Shown here piece by piece: positions 32,783-44,691 of a stretch of 64,000 nt of DNA. The notes below the pieces were generated by a model that was given only the letters and a program-made list of their open reading frames with translations, made no database searches and was not told the DNA's origin. Numbering within the stretch: the first letter of the stretch is position 1; each line of letters begins with the position of its first letter. Source of the DNA: Puccinia triticina (taxonomy: Eukaryota; Basidiomycota; Pucciniomycetes; Pucciniales; Pucciniaceae). The position numbers were made by a program, and so were the translations under genes. Where the stretch lies: assembly GCF_026914185.1 (NCBI RefSeq), contig NC_070568.1, positions 4,918,001-4,982,000 on the forward strand. Direction: 5' to 3'.

Positions 32783-33804
32783 TATATGTGTGTGTGGTGG
32801 TAAAAGGAAAATCACTTGGCGGAGGAGGAGCTTAGTTGGTAAGGCTTTCTTGGATCAACGTGGCAGTGGGGTGCGCTGGTTCTGCGCGGTTGAAAGCGGT
32901 GGGGTTTTAATGCAGATTTGTGGATTCATGCCCAGACCTAGACAGAAGGGAGCACAATGAGAATGAGCAATGTCAGCAAGACAAGCCGGGCAGACAATGT
33001 CAAGAAATTCTGACTTTGAGTATGCTATTCCAGAGGGTAAAAAAGCCTCCAACAAGGTGACAAGGCAACAAGTCAACAAGGCATCTACTACATGGCTTGG
33101 GATGACATAAAAGGAAACAATAACCATGGCACATCAGCCGCCATGCATCTGAGAAAGAGTTACGCCTTGTTGGAATATAGAGGAGTAAGATGTAATGAGA
33201 ACTCAGGGTCTTTCCTAATAGTCTGACTCTGTTTGATGGTGGAATTTCTCCCACTGAACCTGAATTTGTACATATTTTATTACCCATTGTGGAGGGCCAT
33301 CCATGAAAGCAAATACTGAAGATTTTGAGGCGCCTGTAGAGATGCTTCTAGGCTATTATGAAGTGTCTGTGGGCGTGGATTATGTGTACCAGGATGATTT
33401 CTAGAGGGTGTTGGCGCTTTTTCCTTCAGATTAGGTGTCTGAGTGATGCAATAAAGTTTTTGATTGGGCTCACCACAACAATTCTCATGGCCGGCCAGAA
33501 CACCAACTCTTTTGCGCTTCAGTGTGTCCCAGATGTTGCATTTGAAGTTTTCCTGATCATCATTGTGATTTCTTCCAGCTGGATAAAATCTTATAACAGC
33601 AAAAGCTCTTGGATCTCTGTGTCTTATTTGTTTTCTTGGGGCGCAGTTGGCAAAGTAGACAGGAACTTGAAGAGATGGTGGTATGAAGCCAGCGGGATAT
33701 TTGATTGGGAAGTGCCTGCAAAAAAATAACAATCAGTCAATTCCCAAGTTGAGTTTGAAGATTTCTTTCTTGAATACCAGACGCCAACATAGCAGAAAAA
33801 GAAA
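32783..33804. other. No confident gene; possible captured segment
   Basis: A 150-codon minus-strand ORF (33732-33280) has no motif I recognise, although it directly follows the eIF2B-like exons and may be a captured exon or 3' DNA. A tRNA-like string near 32829-32845 is too degenerate to call. Confidence 0.35.
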
Positions 33805-35500
33805 GGAACTTACTGATCTCATTACTGAGAATACTATCAAGCATGACCCTTTCGCTGAAATTATATTTTTGCAACAACAGACAACGGGAATGCCATAGGT
33901 CTTGGAAATTATGGAAATCATGGCAATCATGGCCGCTTCAGCGCGGCCATAGATAGTGCCATTGGCGTGCGTAGCACGGGCACCAAGGAGGACAAAGCTG
34001 ATGGTGCGGGGAATGGGACCAATGGCGGTGATGTCAGCCTTAGAGATACAACAAGTATCCTAAAAGTCTGCAAAAACTGGTAAACCACTTACAAATCCTG
34101 AGATATTATTGAATATTCAGAATCCTTGTGTTAAATTAAGGGGGGTCACCCACTCAAAGTAACCCCTCATTCCTACTCCTTCATACATTTTTTCATATAT
34201 GTACATATAGCCATGAAGCGCTCCAAAGAGCAGGAAAACTACATAAAAAATCTTTACATAAATTAAAATACATAGAATTATATTAATTAGTAAATTTCCT
34301 TTCCCCCGTGAAACAGGATCCACGGGTGAGAGCAACACTTAGTACAAATTGATATTACACTTCATATTAAGCTATTTTCACGTGACAATTGGTTATACAA
34401 ATGTCACGTGTGGGAGTAAGGGAAGTTGTGTAATATTGTACAAATAAAATACCCATAAACAAGGCAGATTACACGTCTACCCTTGGCATTTAACCATAGC
34501 CAAAACTAATGGGAACATTTCAGCGCCCTCAAAGACCTCTCCAGTATTTAAGGAGGTAATTGAGCCACTGGAATTGTCCCCCCAGACATTTCACCACCCA
34601 TTAACCTGTAAGTTGACTTGTGAAAATTCTCCTCTGGCTTATTAAAGCCACTACTTCCTTTATTTCTGCCCTCCTGGCACGAAATCCACTAGATCTTAAC
34701 TCTAAAATTGCCAATATCCCTTATAAGCATTTATTACAGTTATATCTTTATAAATAGTTGCTGTAAGACCTCCGCCTCTGACGCGCAGCCAATCAGTTTA
34801 AGCGCTTACCAGCTATTTCTACGTCAAAAACCTTATATATCCCTGTTCTTAATAAGTGAACCTTATTAATTACAAATATCTTCCTCTTACATAAGAGTGT
34901 TTAAACCCTTGTAGTGGTTATATACCACGTAGCAAGTTTGGCACATTATTGCCAGTGTTTTATTTCAGTACAGTTATAGTACTAGGGCAAAAACCCTTAC
35001 TTCTGACGGGTTTTTACCCTAAGTTTCATAAACATAGCTGACAGGTGAGGAGAAGATAAGTGCAATATATGCCCATGCTGGAAAGCAGCGTGAGAAATTT
35101 CCTTGCCTCTTAAGCCGGCCGTGAGTCCACTAAAGCCACGCTGAATTTCACTCCTTCCTGGTGGGCTTGTAGAAGGACTTCCTGAATGATTGACGAGCTG
35201 AAGCACATCAAAAGGTTAAATAAATATGTGACAACTGCAAGATCAAGCCTTTAGTGAATTTCCAATCACTTACTTGGTGTATGACATTGCCATGTTGGCA
35301 CGCTGCTTGTCCTGGATGGCTCTCCGCTCCTCTTTGCTCATCTGCTTCATGCTTGGCTTTGAGCTTTTAGACTTCCCGGCCGGTTTCCCTACCCCCCTAG
35401 TGGAAGCCGAGGGGTTGCCCAGATTCCCGCCGACTTGCTGCGGTCGTGCGCTTCCTTGGGATACCCGCAAAGAGAATCCTGCCCAAGGTGGAGAAGGCAA
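33805..35500 (-). pseudogene. eIF2B delta subunit gene fragments
   Basis: Minus strand. The first exon (about 35500-35272) ends with a Lys/Ser-rich region and MSKEERRAIQDKQRA, typical of the eIF2B delta N-terminal region. A GTAAGT donor joins in phase to 35197, giving SSIIQEVLLQAHQEGVKF and VALVDSRPA. An in-frame TAA (35113-35111) then interrupts a continuing homologous stretch with CTYLLL. After a solo LTR insertion, 34045-33820 gives ADITAIGPIPRTISFVLLGA, ANGTIYGRAEAAMIA and YGIPVVCCC, all in family order. eIF2B is the GEF for eIF2 in translation initiation. The stop codon and LTR make this a pseudogene, almost certainly Helitron cargo. Confidence 0.78.
34327..35005. mobile_element. Probable solo LTR, 679 bp
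   Basis: Starts TGAGAGCAACAC and is flanked by the 5-bp direct repeat ACGGG (34322-34326 and 35006-35010). It interrupts the eIF2B delta pseudogene. It is AT-rich with a TATA-like TTATATATCCC near 34832. It ends TTCTG rather than CA, so the exact end is less certain than for the LTR at 22385. Confidence 0.5.
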
Positions 35501-36089
35501 CCAAGGTGATCCCCCAGAGCATGTTGTTGTGTGTGTACTGATTCAGCTCGCGGGTGGCCCTCAGGTCAGACGGCTGGCACGAGGTGTCTCCCAAGTCCGG
35601 CGCAATGGGAAAGAAGCTGTATCGTGGTGGAAAAGCAGATTGTAATGAGTTTCAGGATTGAGGTGGTAGGACCGGGTAAAAAAAAGCAGGGGGCTTACCA
35701 TACAGCATTGATATTCAATTCGTACCCTATGAAAAATGTATGTAAGAATAATATCAAAGCAGGGAAAGGAGGTCCTAGGAAGTTGCAGATGTTGGACTAT
35801 TAGCTGAATGATAAAATGGGCTTTTGGGTTGCAACAACTTACCTGAGGCTTGCTATATTTGGTGTGTCACTTCTTGCGTCATCATCATTCCCCACTCCCC
35901 TTATTCGTGTTGAGATGTGTCTTACTGGATGGTTACAGTTGATTGGCGCATGCTCAAGGCGGCGCAGACGGTGCATTGTGGTGTCAAGTTGAGCTGGTGA
36001 CGGCATAGCCTTGGAAACAAGTGCGGCTGAATCTGGCTGGCTACACCCAGTGGCTAGAGGTTGAATGGGTATATAAGGAGGCCAGCATG

Positions 36090-37346
36090 TCAGGCATGAA
36101 TGTCCCCCAGGGGTTCCGGTTTTGTCCTCCCCCTCCCTGGAAGCCCCCTGGTTGCTTGATTAGGCCCCTCCTTGACGGCTCTTTCACAGATTCTTTGACA
36201 GCCACAGAGTAAATGTCACAGTACCTTACATGTATCAAGTACCTGCAATAGTTCACATTATATATATTACAATCCTTTTACACCCTTATTACCTATGTAT
36301 ATCATTAGATACAAGCTTAAGAATGTACTCTTGTTATGCATTACATTACAGATAACATAGTTAAATACAGTTACCATAATGTACTGTTGTTATAAGAGTT
36401 AAAGCTATGTGCAAACAGTAAGATTAAATTACATTGTAATATTACTGTACACGTGAAATACCCCAAGACAGGTATCACTCATTTATCCCCTGTTACGCCT
36501 CAGTCCCTATTTACATAACATATATTGGTTATGATATAAATACATAAACAATACATGATGTAATCCAATTCAAAGATCACTGAATGGAATCACTGATTGA
36601 TTATGATCAGCTAGTGTACACAGTTACTGATCTAGGATCAGTACTGATCATTACACTGCCCTGATCATTTGAAATGTTGATCCTCATGAGGATCTGATTT
36701 CTTTGAGCGCTTCCAGTTCCCCCCTGGTCCTGAAGCGCCTCCCAGCGCCTCATATCCCCTCCTGCTCTTTTCCCCTCTACATAAACACGCCCCCCAGGAC
36801 TGTTTATCCCTCAGAATATTATTACAGCAAAGTTTAACCCATACTATAGTTAAACAGTGCTTTCATTCTCACACATCTTTCAATTCAGGAATAACATCAA
36901 CTCTTGATTACCCTTACCTTTCTGTAGGTAAAACCACGAACCCAAGTTGAGTTATTCCTTGGATGCCTATTAACACCCTGTGTTGATCTGGATGCGCCTT
37001 AATTGAGCAAGCCTCTCAGTCAAGATTAATGATAGAGTTAAACCTTTTACAGGTCTTACCACGAACCCATTGGCCCATCCTTGGCACTTTACACCATCAT
37101 CTTGCTAGTAACAACCCTCTCAGACATGGTTAGTTACCTACAGGCTGACAGTCTTTCACAACTGGCCCTTTTTTGCTTGTTGCTCTGGCACAGCTGAAGG
37201 GTCATCCATAGGGTCTTGGGGGATATTCTCAATGGCTGTGTGTATTGTCTCAATTGTGTGCTCTTCTGTTGTGTTATTTTTTAAATAAAAATATGCCAAA
37301 ACTTAGATCGAGGTTTCCACTTTTGTGTGGATTTAATCAAATTGGA
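36090..37346 (-). mobile_element. 5' part of Helitron H4 (H1 subfamily)
   Basis: Ends at 37346 with the complement reading TCCAATTTGATTAAATCCAC, very similar to the 5' end of H1, followed by T at 37347. Interior blocks match H1 in order: CCCAGGGGTTCCGGTTTTG, CCCCCTCCCTGG near 36130 and TGGCACAGCTGAAGGGTCAT near 37183. The copy is interrupted by the LTR-like insertion at 36196-37150. It presumably also carries the eIF2B delta fragment. Its 3' CTAG end was not identified. Confidence 0.65.
36196..37150. mobile_element. Probable solo LTR, ~955 bp
   Basis: Begins TGACAGCC and ends GGCTGACA, giving inverted TG...CA termini, and is absent from the equivalent place in Helitron H1. A TCTTTCACA direct repeat surrounds the site (near 36180-36188 and 37152-37160); an alternative reading gives a 4-bp TCTT duplication. 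A TATA-like CTACATAAAC lies near 36776. No ORFs. The LTR class is inferred from the ends and size. Confidence 0.5.
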
Positions 37347-37912
37347 TATTCTTCAGCTGCTGAAGTTTATCCCAAGGGAGTTTGATTTCTGGGACAAGTC
37401 CAGGGGAGCCTCAGGTTACACGGGGTTTGTGAATGACTTCAGAAAATCTCCTCAAAGGGATTTGTGTACAGATGACTGAAAATCAGATAATTTTTTAAAG
37501 GATTCTCCAAAGCCCCTGGTATTGCAACGGCACTCAGTGTGGCGTGCTATGGTTTTTTTTTGAACAGTGTGTCACATAAACATGCGCGCGTATGTTTGTG
37601 TGACACAATGTGTCACACAAGCCCACACACATTACACGTTTGTGTGACAGTTGGCCCCTCAGCCAATGGAAGCCAAGGTAAAACCATAGTACCATAGCAA
37701 CATCAGACCTCTCAGAGTCTCACTCCACTCCATCATGAGTTACAACCATTTATAATAGAAACAATTTAAGAAAAACTGGCAGCTTTTTGGTGTGTTCCCT
37801 GAAAATAAATATAAAAATAGTTTCTGAGAAACCAACAGGGTATTGGTTCAAAAAGAGGTCAAAAATCATGATCTTCAAAACATGAGGAAATTTGGTAAAG
37901 ATTAAGGATAAA
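37347..37912. other. No recognisable gene
   Basis: AT-rich DNA between the H4 5' end and the next Helitron 3' end. A run of TGTGTGACA/GTGTCACACAA motifs with alternate CGCG occurs at 37560-37650. Nothing else was identified. Confidence 0.4.
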
Positions 37913-37945
37913 CTAGAGGCCAAGGCGGCTTTGCCGCTGCAAATT
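37913..37945 (-). mobile_element. Helitron 3' terminus, minus strand (5' end not found)
   Basis: CTAG (complement of 37913-37916) preceded on the minus strand by the TTGGCCT spacer and a GCGGC-AAA-GCCGC hairpin, with A at 37912. The body would extend rightward. Its 5' end may be the one at 56690 or lie beyond 64000. Palindromic repeat arrays at 38.7-40.3 kb would be inside it. Confidence 0.75.
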
Positions 37946-38689
37946 TAGGGGTTCAGGGACAATTTATCATCAGCCCCTTTCCCTATTCTTCTCCACAGGC
38001 CAGTAAACTCCCTCTTGAAAGCAAATTTTAAATATGAAATGCATTCATAAACTCCAGAATATGTAAAAGGATAGATACATAAATAAAACCCTGAGACCCG
38101 TATCAGCATTTTATTAACTTTCCTTATCCTATTCCAGTACTGATGGGGCTTTTCATTTCACTTTGCATGAACATCTGCATAGCCTGAGTAAGTTAGCCTT
38201 GTTGCCTGGAACTGGGAGTTGAATTTGGTGTTGAGGTTAAATGGGAATCCTCAAGTACACATGATAAGCTTGATGCCTTCCCATCATTGAAATCAAAATC
38301 ATATCTGCTGAAAAGATTTGTCATTCCACCAGCTCAAATTTTGACAGTCTCCACTGCTCTATTTGAAAAAGCATTCAGTTTGCCTAAGTAGCTGGAGAGT
38401 TTGAAAGTCCAATATGGTCGTCACTGAGTCTTATTATAATTTATTCCAACTTTAAAGTCAGATACAAGAAAAAATATCAAAACAACAACCCTTGTTTCCT
38501 GAGGGAAAAACAAAATCAGATTGATCACTGGTGTTCAAGCAGTGGCATCAAGAAGAGCAGAAAACAAGAAAAAAATTCAGGCCAAAGACAGGCAGGCCAG
38601 CTTGATAATTGATTGCTACAATGTGGAGCTAGGAAAGATTTTAACCAGTGAGCAAGGGAGAAGGAATTAAAGAGGTCAAGACAGACCGG

Positions 38690-38935
38690 TCTTCAAGGGT
38701 AATAACACCTCCTCTTGATGACCAGCCATCACCGGTCATTGAGAGGAGTAGCCGTCCCCTCAATGACTGGTACACACCGGTCATTGAGGGGAATCACACC
38801 TCTCGATGACCGGTCTGTACTGGTCATCAATGACCAGGGCGGACTGGTCATCAGTCACACCTCCCAATGACCGGCACAGACCGGTCATCAAGGGTAATAA
38901 GACCTCCTCTCAATGACCGGTCATCACCGGTGTGG
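38690..38935. repeat. ACCGGT palindromic repeat array, locus 1
   Basis: About six units built on (C)TCAATGACCGG...CCGGTCATTGAG, each unit itself an inverted repeat with a 4-8-bp spacer, separated by TAACACCTCCT-like linkers. It is the left part of an array that continues at 39700 after an intervening ~760-bp segment. Confidence 0.85.
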
Positions 38936-39699
38936 TGATCTTTTTTTTGGCGCCCACGGCGCAGAGGATTGCGCAAGTTTTCAGCCATCAAGACAACGAC
39001 TCACGGGACGTCCAGAGCACTCAGCGCGCCCTGCGCGCGGAGGAATCCTCAAGATATTTCAGGATCAAGGACCCCGGTTTCTTTCTGTGCTTGTTCTGTT
39101 TCCTTTTTCTGTTTTGTTGGCTTATATTCTTTATTTCTACATGTGCGCGTTGAAGAGGTTTGGTTTCTTTCTGTCTCAAGTGGTTTTCTTTGTTGGTGTT
39201 GTTTCTTTCTTCTTTCCCTATCTTCTTGTTGTTTTTGCGCGCTTGTGCGCGCGGGTGTATGATGACTTGTCCACAGCATGTCACAACCCCGGAGTCTGAG
39301 TTCAGTTTGAACTCAGATGATGGGGAGGCATGGACTTCGTCTGAACCATAATTTTAATCTCAGATCATCCATCACAACCCCGAATCCCAGCAATTAGATA
39401 TCAAAGCTTATTGATCACTTCCCCGCCTGCCTTCCGAGTTTCAAGCTCTCAGCCGCTGAGTCCCGAGTCGCGAAAACCTCTCCCTGATCACAAATTCCGG
39501 CCCAGTTCGCCGGCTCTTTCTCCAGATCTCTCAAAACAAACCACTGCCAACGAGGATCTGAACCCCGTCGCCTCTCAACATAAATCCCCCCCCTCTCAAA
39601 GCTATAATTTGAATCCCCACGACTCTTTTCTGGATCACCGCGAAGGCAGCGCACAGCACACTTTTCCCTTCAAGTAACTGCCGACAGCCCAGCACCGTT
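38936..39699 (+). other. Segment interrupting the palindromic array, with uncharacterised ORF
   Basis: Holds a plus-strand ORF 38913-39299 whose C-terminal part is hydrophobic (about residues 50-110), and a Ser/Pro-rich ORF at 39411-39677. Base composition differs from both arrays, suggesting an insertion. Terminal repeats were not found and I do not recognise either ORF. Confidence 0.4.
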
Positions 39700-40290
39700 C
39701 AGAGTTCCACACCAGTCATTGAGGGGAGTAACATCTCCTCTTGATGACTGGTCTGTGCCGGTCACCGAGGGGAGTAGCACCTCCTCTTGATGACCGGCCA
39801 GACCGGTCATCAAGGGGAATAACAACTTCTCTGGATGACCGGTGTGTACCGGTCATCAAGGGGAGGTGCTACTCCTCTCAATGAACAGTCTTTACCGTCC
39901 ATTGAGGGGACTCACACCTCCTTGTGTTGACCGGTATACACCGGTCATCCAGAGGAGGTGTTATTCCCCTCAATGACCGGTGTGTACCAGTCATTGAGGG
40001 GAGGTGCTACTCCTCTTGATGACCGGTGTGTACCGGAAATGGAGGGGAGGTGCTACTCCTCTTAATGACTGGTGTGTACCAGTCATCAAGGGGATGTGCT
40101 ACGCCTCTCAATGACCGGTGTGTACCGGACATCAAGGGGAGGTGCTACTCCTCTCAATGACCGGTGTGTACCAGACATCGAGGGGAGGTGCTACTCCTCT
40201 TGATAACCGGTGTGTACCTGACATTGAGGGGAGGTGCTACTCCCTCAATGACCGGCACAGACCGGTCATCGAGGGCAGATGTTACTGGTC
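39700..40290. repeat. ACCGGT palindromic repeat array, locus 2
   Basis: About 16 units of CTCAATGACCGGTGTGTACC with the GGTCATCAAGGGGAGGTGCT half, period about 35-40 bp. The units are internally palindromic, so both strands look alike. ORFs here (repeats of SMTGVY/PDIEGRC-like peptide) are artefacts. Confidence 0.88.
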
Positions 40291-40429
40291 ATTGATAGGT
40301 TTTGGCTTTGGCCGGCGCGTTTCCTGCGTTTGCTGTACATATAGGTGGTGGTGTTTGTTCCATGGCGGTGGCCTTTTTGGCATGGTAGTGTTTGTCTGCG
40401 TTTTCTGTACATATTAGTGGTGGCGTTGT

Positions 40430-41505
40430 GGTATGCTTTATGGTTACCCATCTAGCCCATTTCAAAATTGCCTTTTTTCTCATATGTAAAATCTCAAATC
40501 AACCAATATGGCGGCATCACTGGATTCTACGGCCAAAACTAGACAGGACACCATGGACAACACACCTTACACCCCTCTGGATCACAAGTTACAACCCCTT
40601 CAAGACACCATCATTCAGTTACATACACACAAAACACCATACTCAGGTCATGTAATCCGTTACATGAACCACACTTACCCAGGACATGTAATCCGTTACA
40701 TAGACCACCCTGACAGCTTGTCTACCCTTTACATATACTTTACCTTATCAGCCGCACTCATTACATTGTGCTATGCACATGTCATGCAGTGTAATGCAGT
40801 GTTATGCACACTTGATGCAGGCTTATGCAGTCTTATGCAGGTGCATGCGGACTAGTGTAATAGAGGCTGCAGTTTGACAGTTGACAGATGACATCATGCA
40901 GGTGTCAAGATAGCAAAAACCCCTCATGCAGCTTGCAGATGACATCATTTGACAGGCCAGGCCAGCTAAAACATCTCACCTCTTATTTCTCACTAGCTAA
41001 ATTCCCTCATATGACATCATGACCTCATGTGACCTGTCAAACACCAGCCAAAATACCTCATTGTAATCTTCAGGGCAGCTAAAACCCCTCATTCTTGTGT
41101 TCCCCTGGAGCTAAAATGGCTCACTCTTTTCTATTTAAGGAGGCTCTCCTCCCCCCAGTTGTAATTTCTTGCAGCAAACTACTTGCACTCAGCTTACCCC
41201 ATAACAGTACAATATTTGCTCACTCTACAGCATTATCTCAACTCTATATTGTGGTTTTACACCCTTACATACAAATTACATCCTCATTACAACACTTACA
41301 CATCAGCTACATCACCAAAACCCTTAAGCCACCTGCTCAAAATAGGCTATCTTTTGATACACCTCCACTATCACTACATAAACCTTCCAATCGTAGATTG
41401 GGGGGCTTGTTTTAGTGTCTAGTGACCCAGGAAAGGCAGAGGTAATCTGATTCATCCCTTTCCGCACTCAGCAAAAGGTTCTCAGGAACACTTTTGAGCT
41501 TTACA
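40430..41505 (+). mobile_element. LTR-like sequence related to the solo LTR at 22385
   Basis: The right end (CAGCAAAAGGTT...CTTTTGAG.TTTACA, to 41505) matches the end of the 22385-23332 LTR in reverse orientation, and TGGATTCTACGGCCAA near 40517 matches another part of it. A TATA-like CTATTTAAGGAGG is near 41128. The left boundary (TGTGGTATGC at 40430) is a guess and no target duplication was found. Confidence 0.5.
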
Positions 41506-42023
41506 AGGGAGTCCCCAAAGTGATAGAGTATTTCTATTTTGAACACGTGGCTTAACATATCTCTAACCACTGTTGCAAATTTTATAAGCACTCTTAGTGA
41601 ATCTATATTAGTTGGTGGCAGGAAAACTTACCTGTTACATTAAAGTGAAGAAACATCTCTGTCAAGACACTTTCCGGTATCATTATAACAATCAGTCCTT
41701 AACATATTACTAGTAGAACTCCGGATTAATTAGTTAAATACTTGAAAATCAATCATCAGGTCAGGAGAGGAGGACCAATTAGAACTGACGTATTTGTTGT
41801 GAGCGTTTAGGATATATATTTTAACTACCAGGTGGTAGCCGGCATAGACTCACTGCGGACAGATTTTAGTTGTGATAACCCTCTACGCATCTGAATATTT
41901 GAACAATGTATCATACTATTTAGTTTTTTTTTTTATTATTATCATTTTAGTATAGTATAACTTCCCAACTTGCCCTGGAAGAAACCCAGAAACCAAAACC
42001 CTTAGGACAACTACTAGCAAATA
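41506..42023. other. AT-rich stretch, nothing recognised
   Basis: No ORF or terminal repeat was identified. A TATATATTTTAACTACC string near 41812 resembles a promoter but has no assignable gene. Confidence 0.4.
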
Positions 42024-42864
42024 TTGAACGACTCATCTAACATAAAGAATCAGAAATCAGTTGAAACTTCAGACATGGCTTTTTCACAGAATGATGAATT
42101 GGAAAATGTCCTACCAACAACCAATCAAAATTCAGTTGGACTATTCAATGAAACTCAAAACAGTCAGAACACAAGAATGAATCTTAATCCACCACCTCCA
42201 CCAACCATGTCTTGTACTCAACAAAGGATTTATTGTGGACAGCTGGCCAACAATAGAACTACTTGTGAGCCGCGGACCTCGCGAACTCACAGAAAGGTTC
42301 ACAGAGGTATCACAGACCGACACCGAGCTCCCTACATAGTCCCTCCAGTCCCGCCTCTCCTAGCTCGGCAGGGAAGTACTGAAACTTCCCCCGAGCTAGG
42401 TGAGTAACCTTCCTTTCTCTGCCACTTCCGTCTCCCTTCTCTCTCTCCTTCCTTTTCCTGCAAGTTGTATGTAGAAGGAAGTACTGAAACTTCCCCCGAG
42501 CTAGCTCCATTTCCCCTGCAATACAAACAGAGTTTCTAGAAGCTGTTCCGTGCCCTCGCGCCCTCGCCTCGCCCTTGTAACCTCGTCCTCGCCCCTTGTC
42601 CCTCGCCCAGTGAAGCTCTCCCCGTTGAGAGCTTACACTACCCAAGAAAGCAATCAGACTCACCCTCTTCAAGCTTACAGTTTACCTACAGACCCCACAG
42701 GAACTGGCAAACCAAGGAAAGAACCCAAACGGAAAGAAACATTCATTTGTGCAGTCAACCTGCTGGATGAGGTGAAAACTTCAATTTTTTGGATCAATTC
42801 AATAGGGAAGTGTGAACTTACAGAGCTGAGGAATATAGCAATGGTAAGGATCTATAATGGATGA
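42024..42864 (+). CDS. Uncharacterised ORFs, possibly spliced
   Basis: Two plus-strand ORFs, 42024-42407 (127 aa, Asn/Ser/Gln-rich then Pro-rich) and 42550-42864 (about 104 aa, ending with a mixed hydrophobic and charged stretch). They are separated by ~140 nt that could contain an intron (GTGAGT at 42399). I recognise no domain. The first ORF's end overlaps one copy of a 28-bp direct repeat. It may be a hypothetical gene or chance reading frames. Confidence 0.25.
42372..42504 (+). repeat. 28-bp direct repeat flanking 77 bp
   Basis: GGAAGTACTGAAACTTCCCC plus CGAGCTAG occurs at 42372-42399 and 42477-42504. The core GAAGTACTGAAACTTC is a near palindrome. The intervening 77 bp is pyrimidine-rich. 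This could be a tandem duplication or the site duplication of a tiny insertion. Confidence 0.75.
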
Positions 42865-43509
42865 AAAAAAACCTCCTTAGCAAGAGGTTAAACTGCCTAT
42901 ATCACACTCGTTTTAAACCACACTCATATGAAAACTTTTGAAGGGAATTATTTCAGTTCTCTTAACTAGTTATGGTGTCAGGATCAATACCTTTTGATTC
43001 AGGAAAATTACTTACGTGGCTACTTTTCAAATCAGGAAAAACTTTTGATAAATCTAGGTTCATAAACTCTTGGCAACTATTTGGACAATTTGTACTACTG
43101 TTGGATGGAATCTGGTAGAATTTTGAAGAACCGGGGATGTGGATTTCATCTGCTGAAGAATATTTATTATTGTATTTATGGACAACTTTGAAGGCTGGAC
43201 AACTGAAGAAAGATTCCACAGTGGGGATATCAGTGTCTACTAGAGGCCAAGGTGGCTTCGCCGCTGCAATACCAGGTTCCAGTATCTAAGCTTTATGGAA
43301 TATTTGTGGTACTCATGCAGTACTCTCTGGATTGTCTATTCATTATGATGCCACAATTACACTCCTAGCCTAAGTCTGAAAATTGAATTCCTCTTCCTCA
43401 GGATATACATACCTACTGCGGAAAGAGATTACTTGATTGTAGACATTGATCTGACCAGAGTACTGTTTTCAAAGTTTCATTTAGGCCCTGTTTGGAGCCA
43501 ATATAAATA

Positions 43510-44691
43510 CGGGTTTACTTCGCGCACGGAGGGAAACTCGTTGCGCACGGGAATTTCCGTTGACTCGACGTCACGTGACGTCGGGCCCCCCTCCGTGCGC
43601 GCCACCAGCTTCCCTCAAAAAACCATCCGCACACGGGGGTGCCGTGCGGTGACAGGTGGCCGGGGTAAAGCACTTCGGCCATCCGGAGGAAACAAAACCC
43701 TCGATGACCGGCACAGACCGGTCATCGAGAGACTACATTCCTCTCGATGACCGGAATAGACCGGTCATTGAGAGGGTATATCACATCTCTCTCGATGACC
43801 GGAATAGACCGGTCATCAAGAGGGTATATCACATCTCTCTCGATGACCGGTACAGAACGGTCATCGGGAGGCTACATCCCTCTCGATGACCGGTACAGAC
43901 CGGTCATCGGAAGGCTACATCCCTCTCGATGACCGGCATAGACCGGTCATCGAGAGGCTACATCCCTCTCGGTGACCGGAATAGACCGGTCACCAGGAGG
44001 TTACCGGTCATCGAGGGGGATGTGTCCTCTCGATGACCGGTCTATGCCAGTCATCGAGAGGGATGTGTTCTCTCAATGACCGGAATGCCGGTCATTGAGA
44101 GAGATGTATCCTCTCGGTGACCGGTCTACTCCGGTCATCGGGAGGGATGTAACCTCCTGGTGACCGGTCTATTCTGGTCACCGAGAGGGATGTAGCCTCT
44201 CGATGACCGGTCTATGCCGGTCATCGAGAGGGATGTAGCCTTCCGATGACCGGTCTGTACCGGTCATCGAGAGGGATGTAGCCTTCCGATGACCGGTCTG
44301 TACCGGTCATCAAGAGAGATGTGATATACCCTCTTGATGACCGGTCTATTCCGGTCATCGAGAGAGATGTGATATACCCTCTTGATGACCGGTCTATTCC
44401 GGTCATCGAGAGAGATGTGATATACCCTCTCGATGACCGGTCTATTCCGGTCATCGAGAGAGATGTAGTCTCTCGATGACCGGTCTGTGCCGGTCATCGA
44501 GGGTTTTGTTTCCTCCGGATGGCCGGAGTGCTTCACCCCGGCCACCTGTCACCGCACGGCACCCCCGTGTGCGGATGGTATTTTGAGGGAAGCTGGTGGC
44601 GCGCACGGAGGGGGGCCCGACGTCACGTGACTTTGAGTCAACGGAAATTCCCGTGCGCAACGAGTTTCCCTCCGTGCGCGAAGTAAACCCG
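43510..44691. mobile_element. 1.18-kb foldback element with palindromic repeat core
   Basis: Ends CGGGTTTACTTCGCGCACGG are inverted with near identity over about 175 bp, and the site is flanked by the 8-bp duplication TATAAATA (43502-43509 and 44692-44699). The centre (about 43690-44510) is an array of some 20 ACCGGT palindromic units (period about 40-46 bp) that itself inverts near 44060. It has no transposase. An 8-bp duplication fits several DNA transposon groups; the TIR does not decide among them. Confidence 0.8.
43690..44510. repeat. ACCGGT palindromic repeat array, locus 3
   Basis: Units of TCTCGATGACCGG + 6-7-nt spacer (AATAGA, TACAGA, CACAGA or the inverse) + CCGGTCATCGAGAGG + a short linker such as TATATCACATCTC or CTACATCCC. 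Linker variants recur in mirror order across the centre. Repeating ORFs (LDDRYRPVIGRLHPSR-like) are translations of the array. Confidence 0.9.

Noticed and set aside
32817..32945. tRNA-like string (GAGCTTAGTTGGTAAGGC) near a Helitron end
   Set aside because: Box A fits but no convincing acceptor stem, anticodon arm or box B could be folded.
33280..33732. 150-codon ORF as a separate gene
   Set aside because: No recognisable domain and directly adjacent to eIF2B-like exons; treated as possible captured or non-coding DNA.
36190..37150. hAT-type DNA transposon reading of this insertion
   Set aside because: An 8-bp duplication can be forced, but the TG...CA ends, size and TATA-like motif fit a solo LTR better.
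43690..44510. CRISPR-like alternation of palindromic repeats and spacers
   Set aside because: The spacers are themselves repeated and mirror-symmetric, there are no cas genes, and the context is eukaryotic transposon DNA.
43656..44545. Repeat-rich ORFs suggestive of a solenoid or RTX-like repeat protein
   Set aside because: The DNA unit is a palindrome, so equivalent ORFs exist on both strands; no start context or conserved domain.
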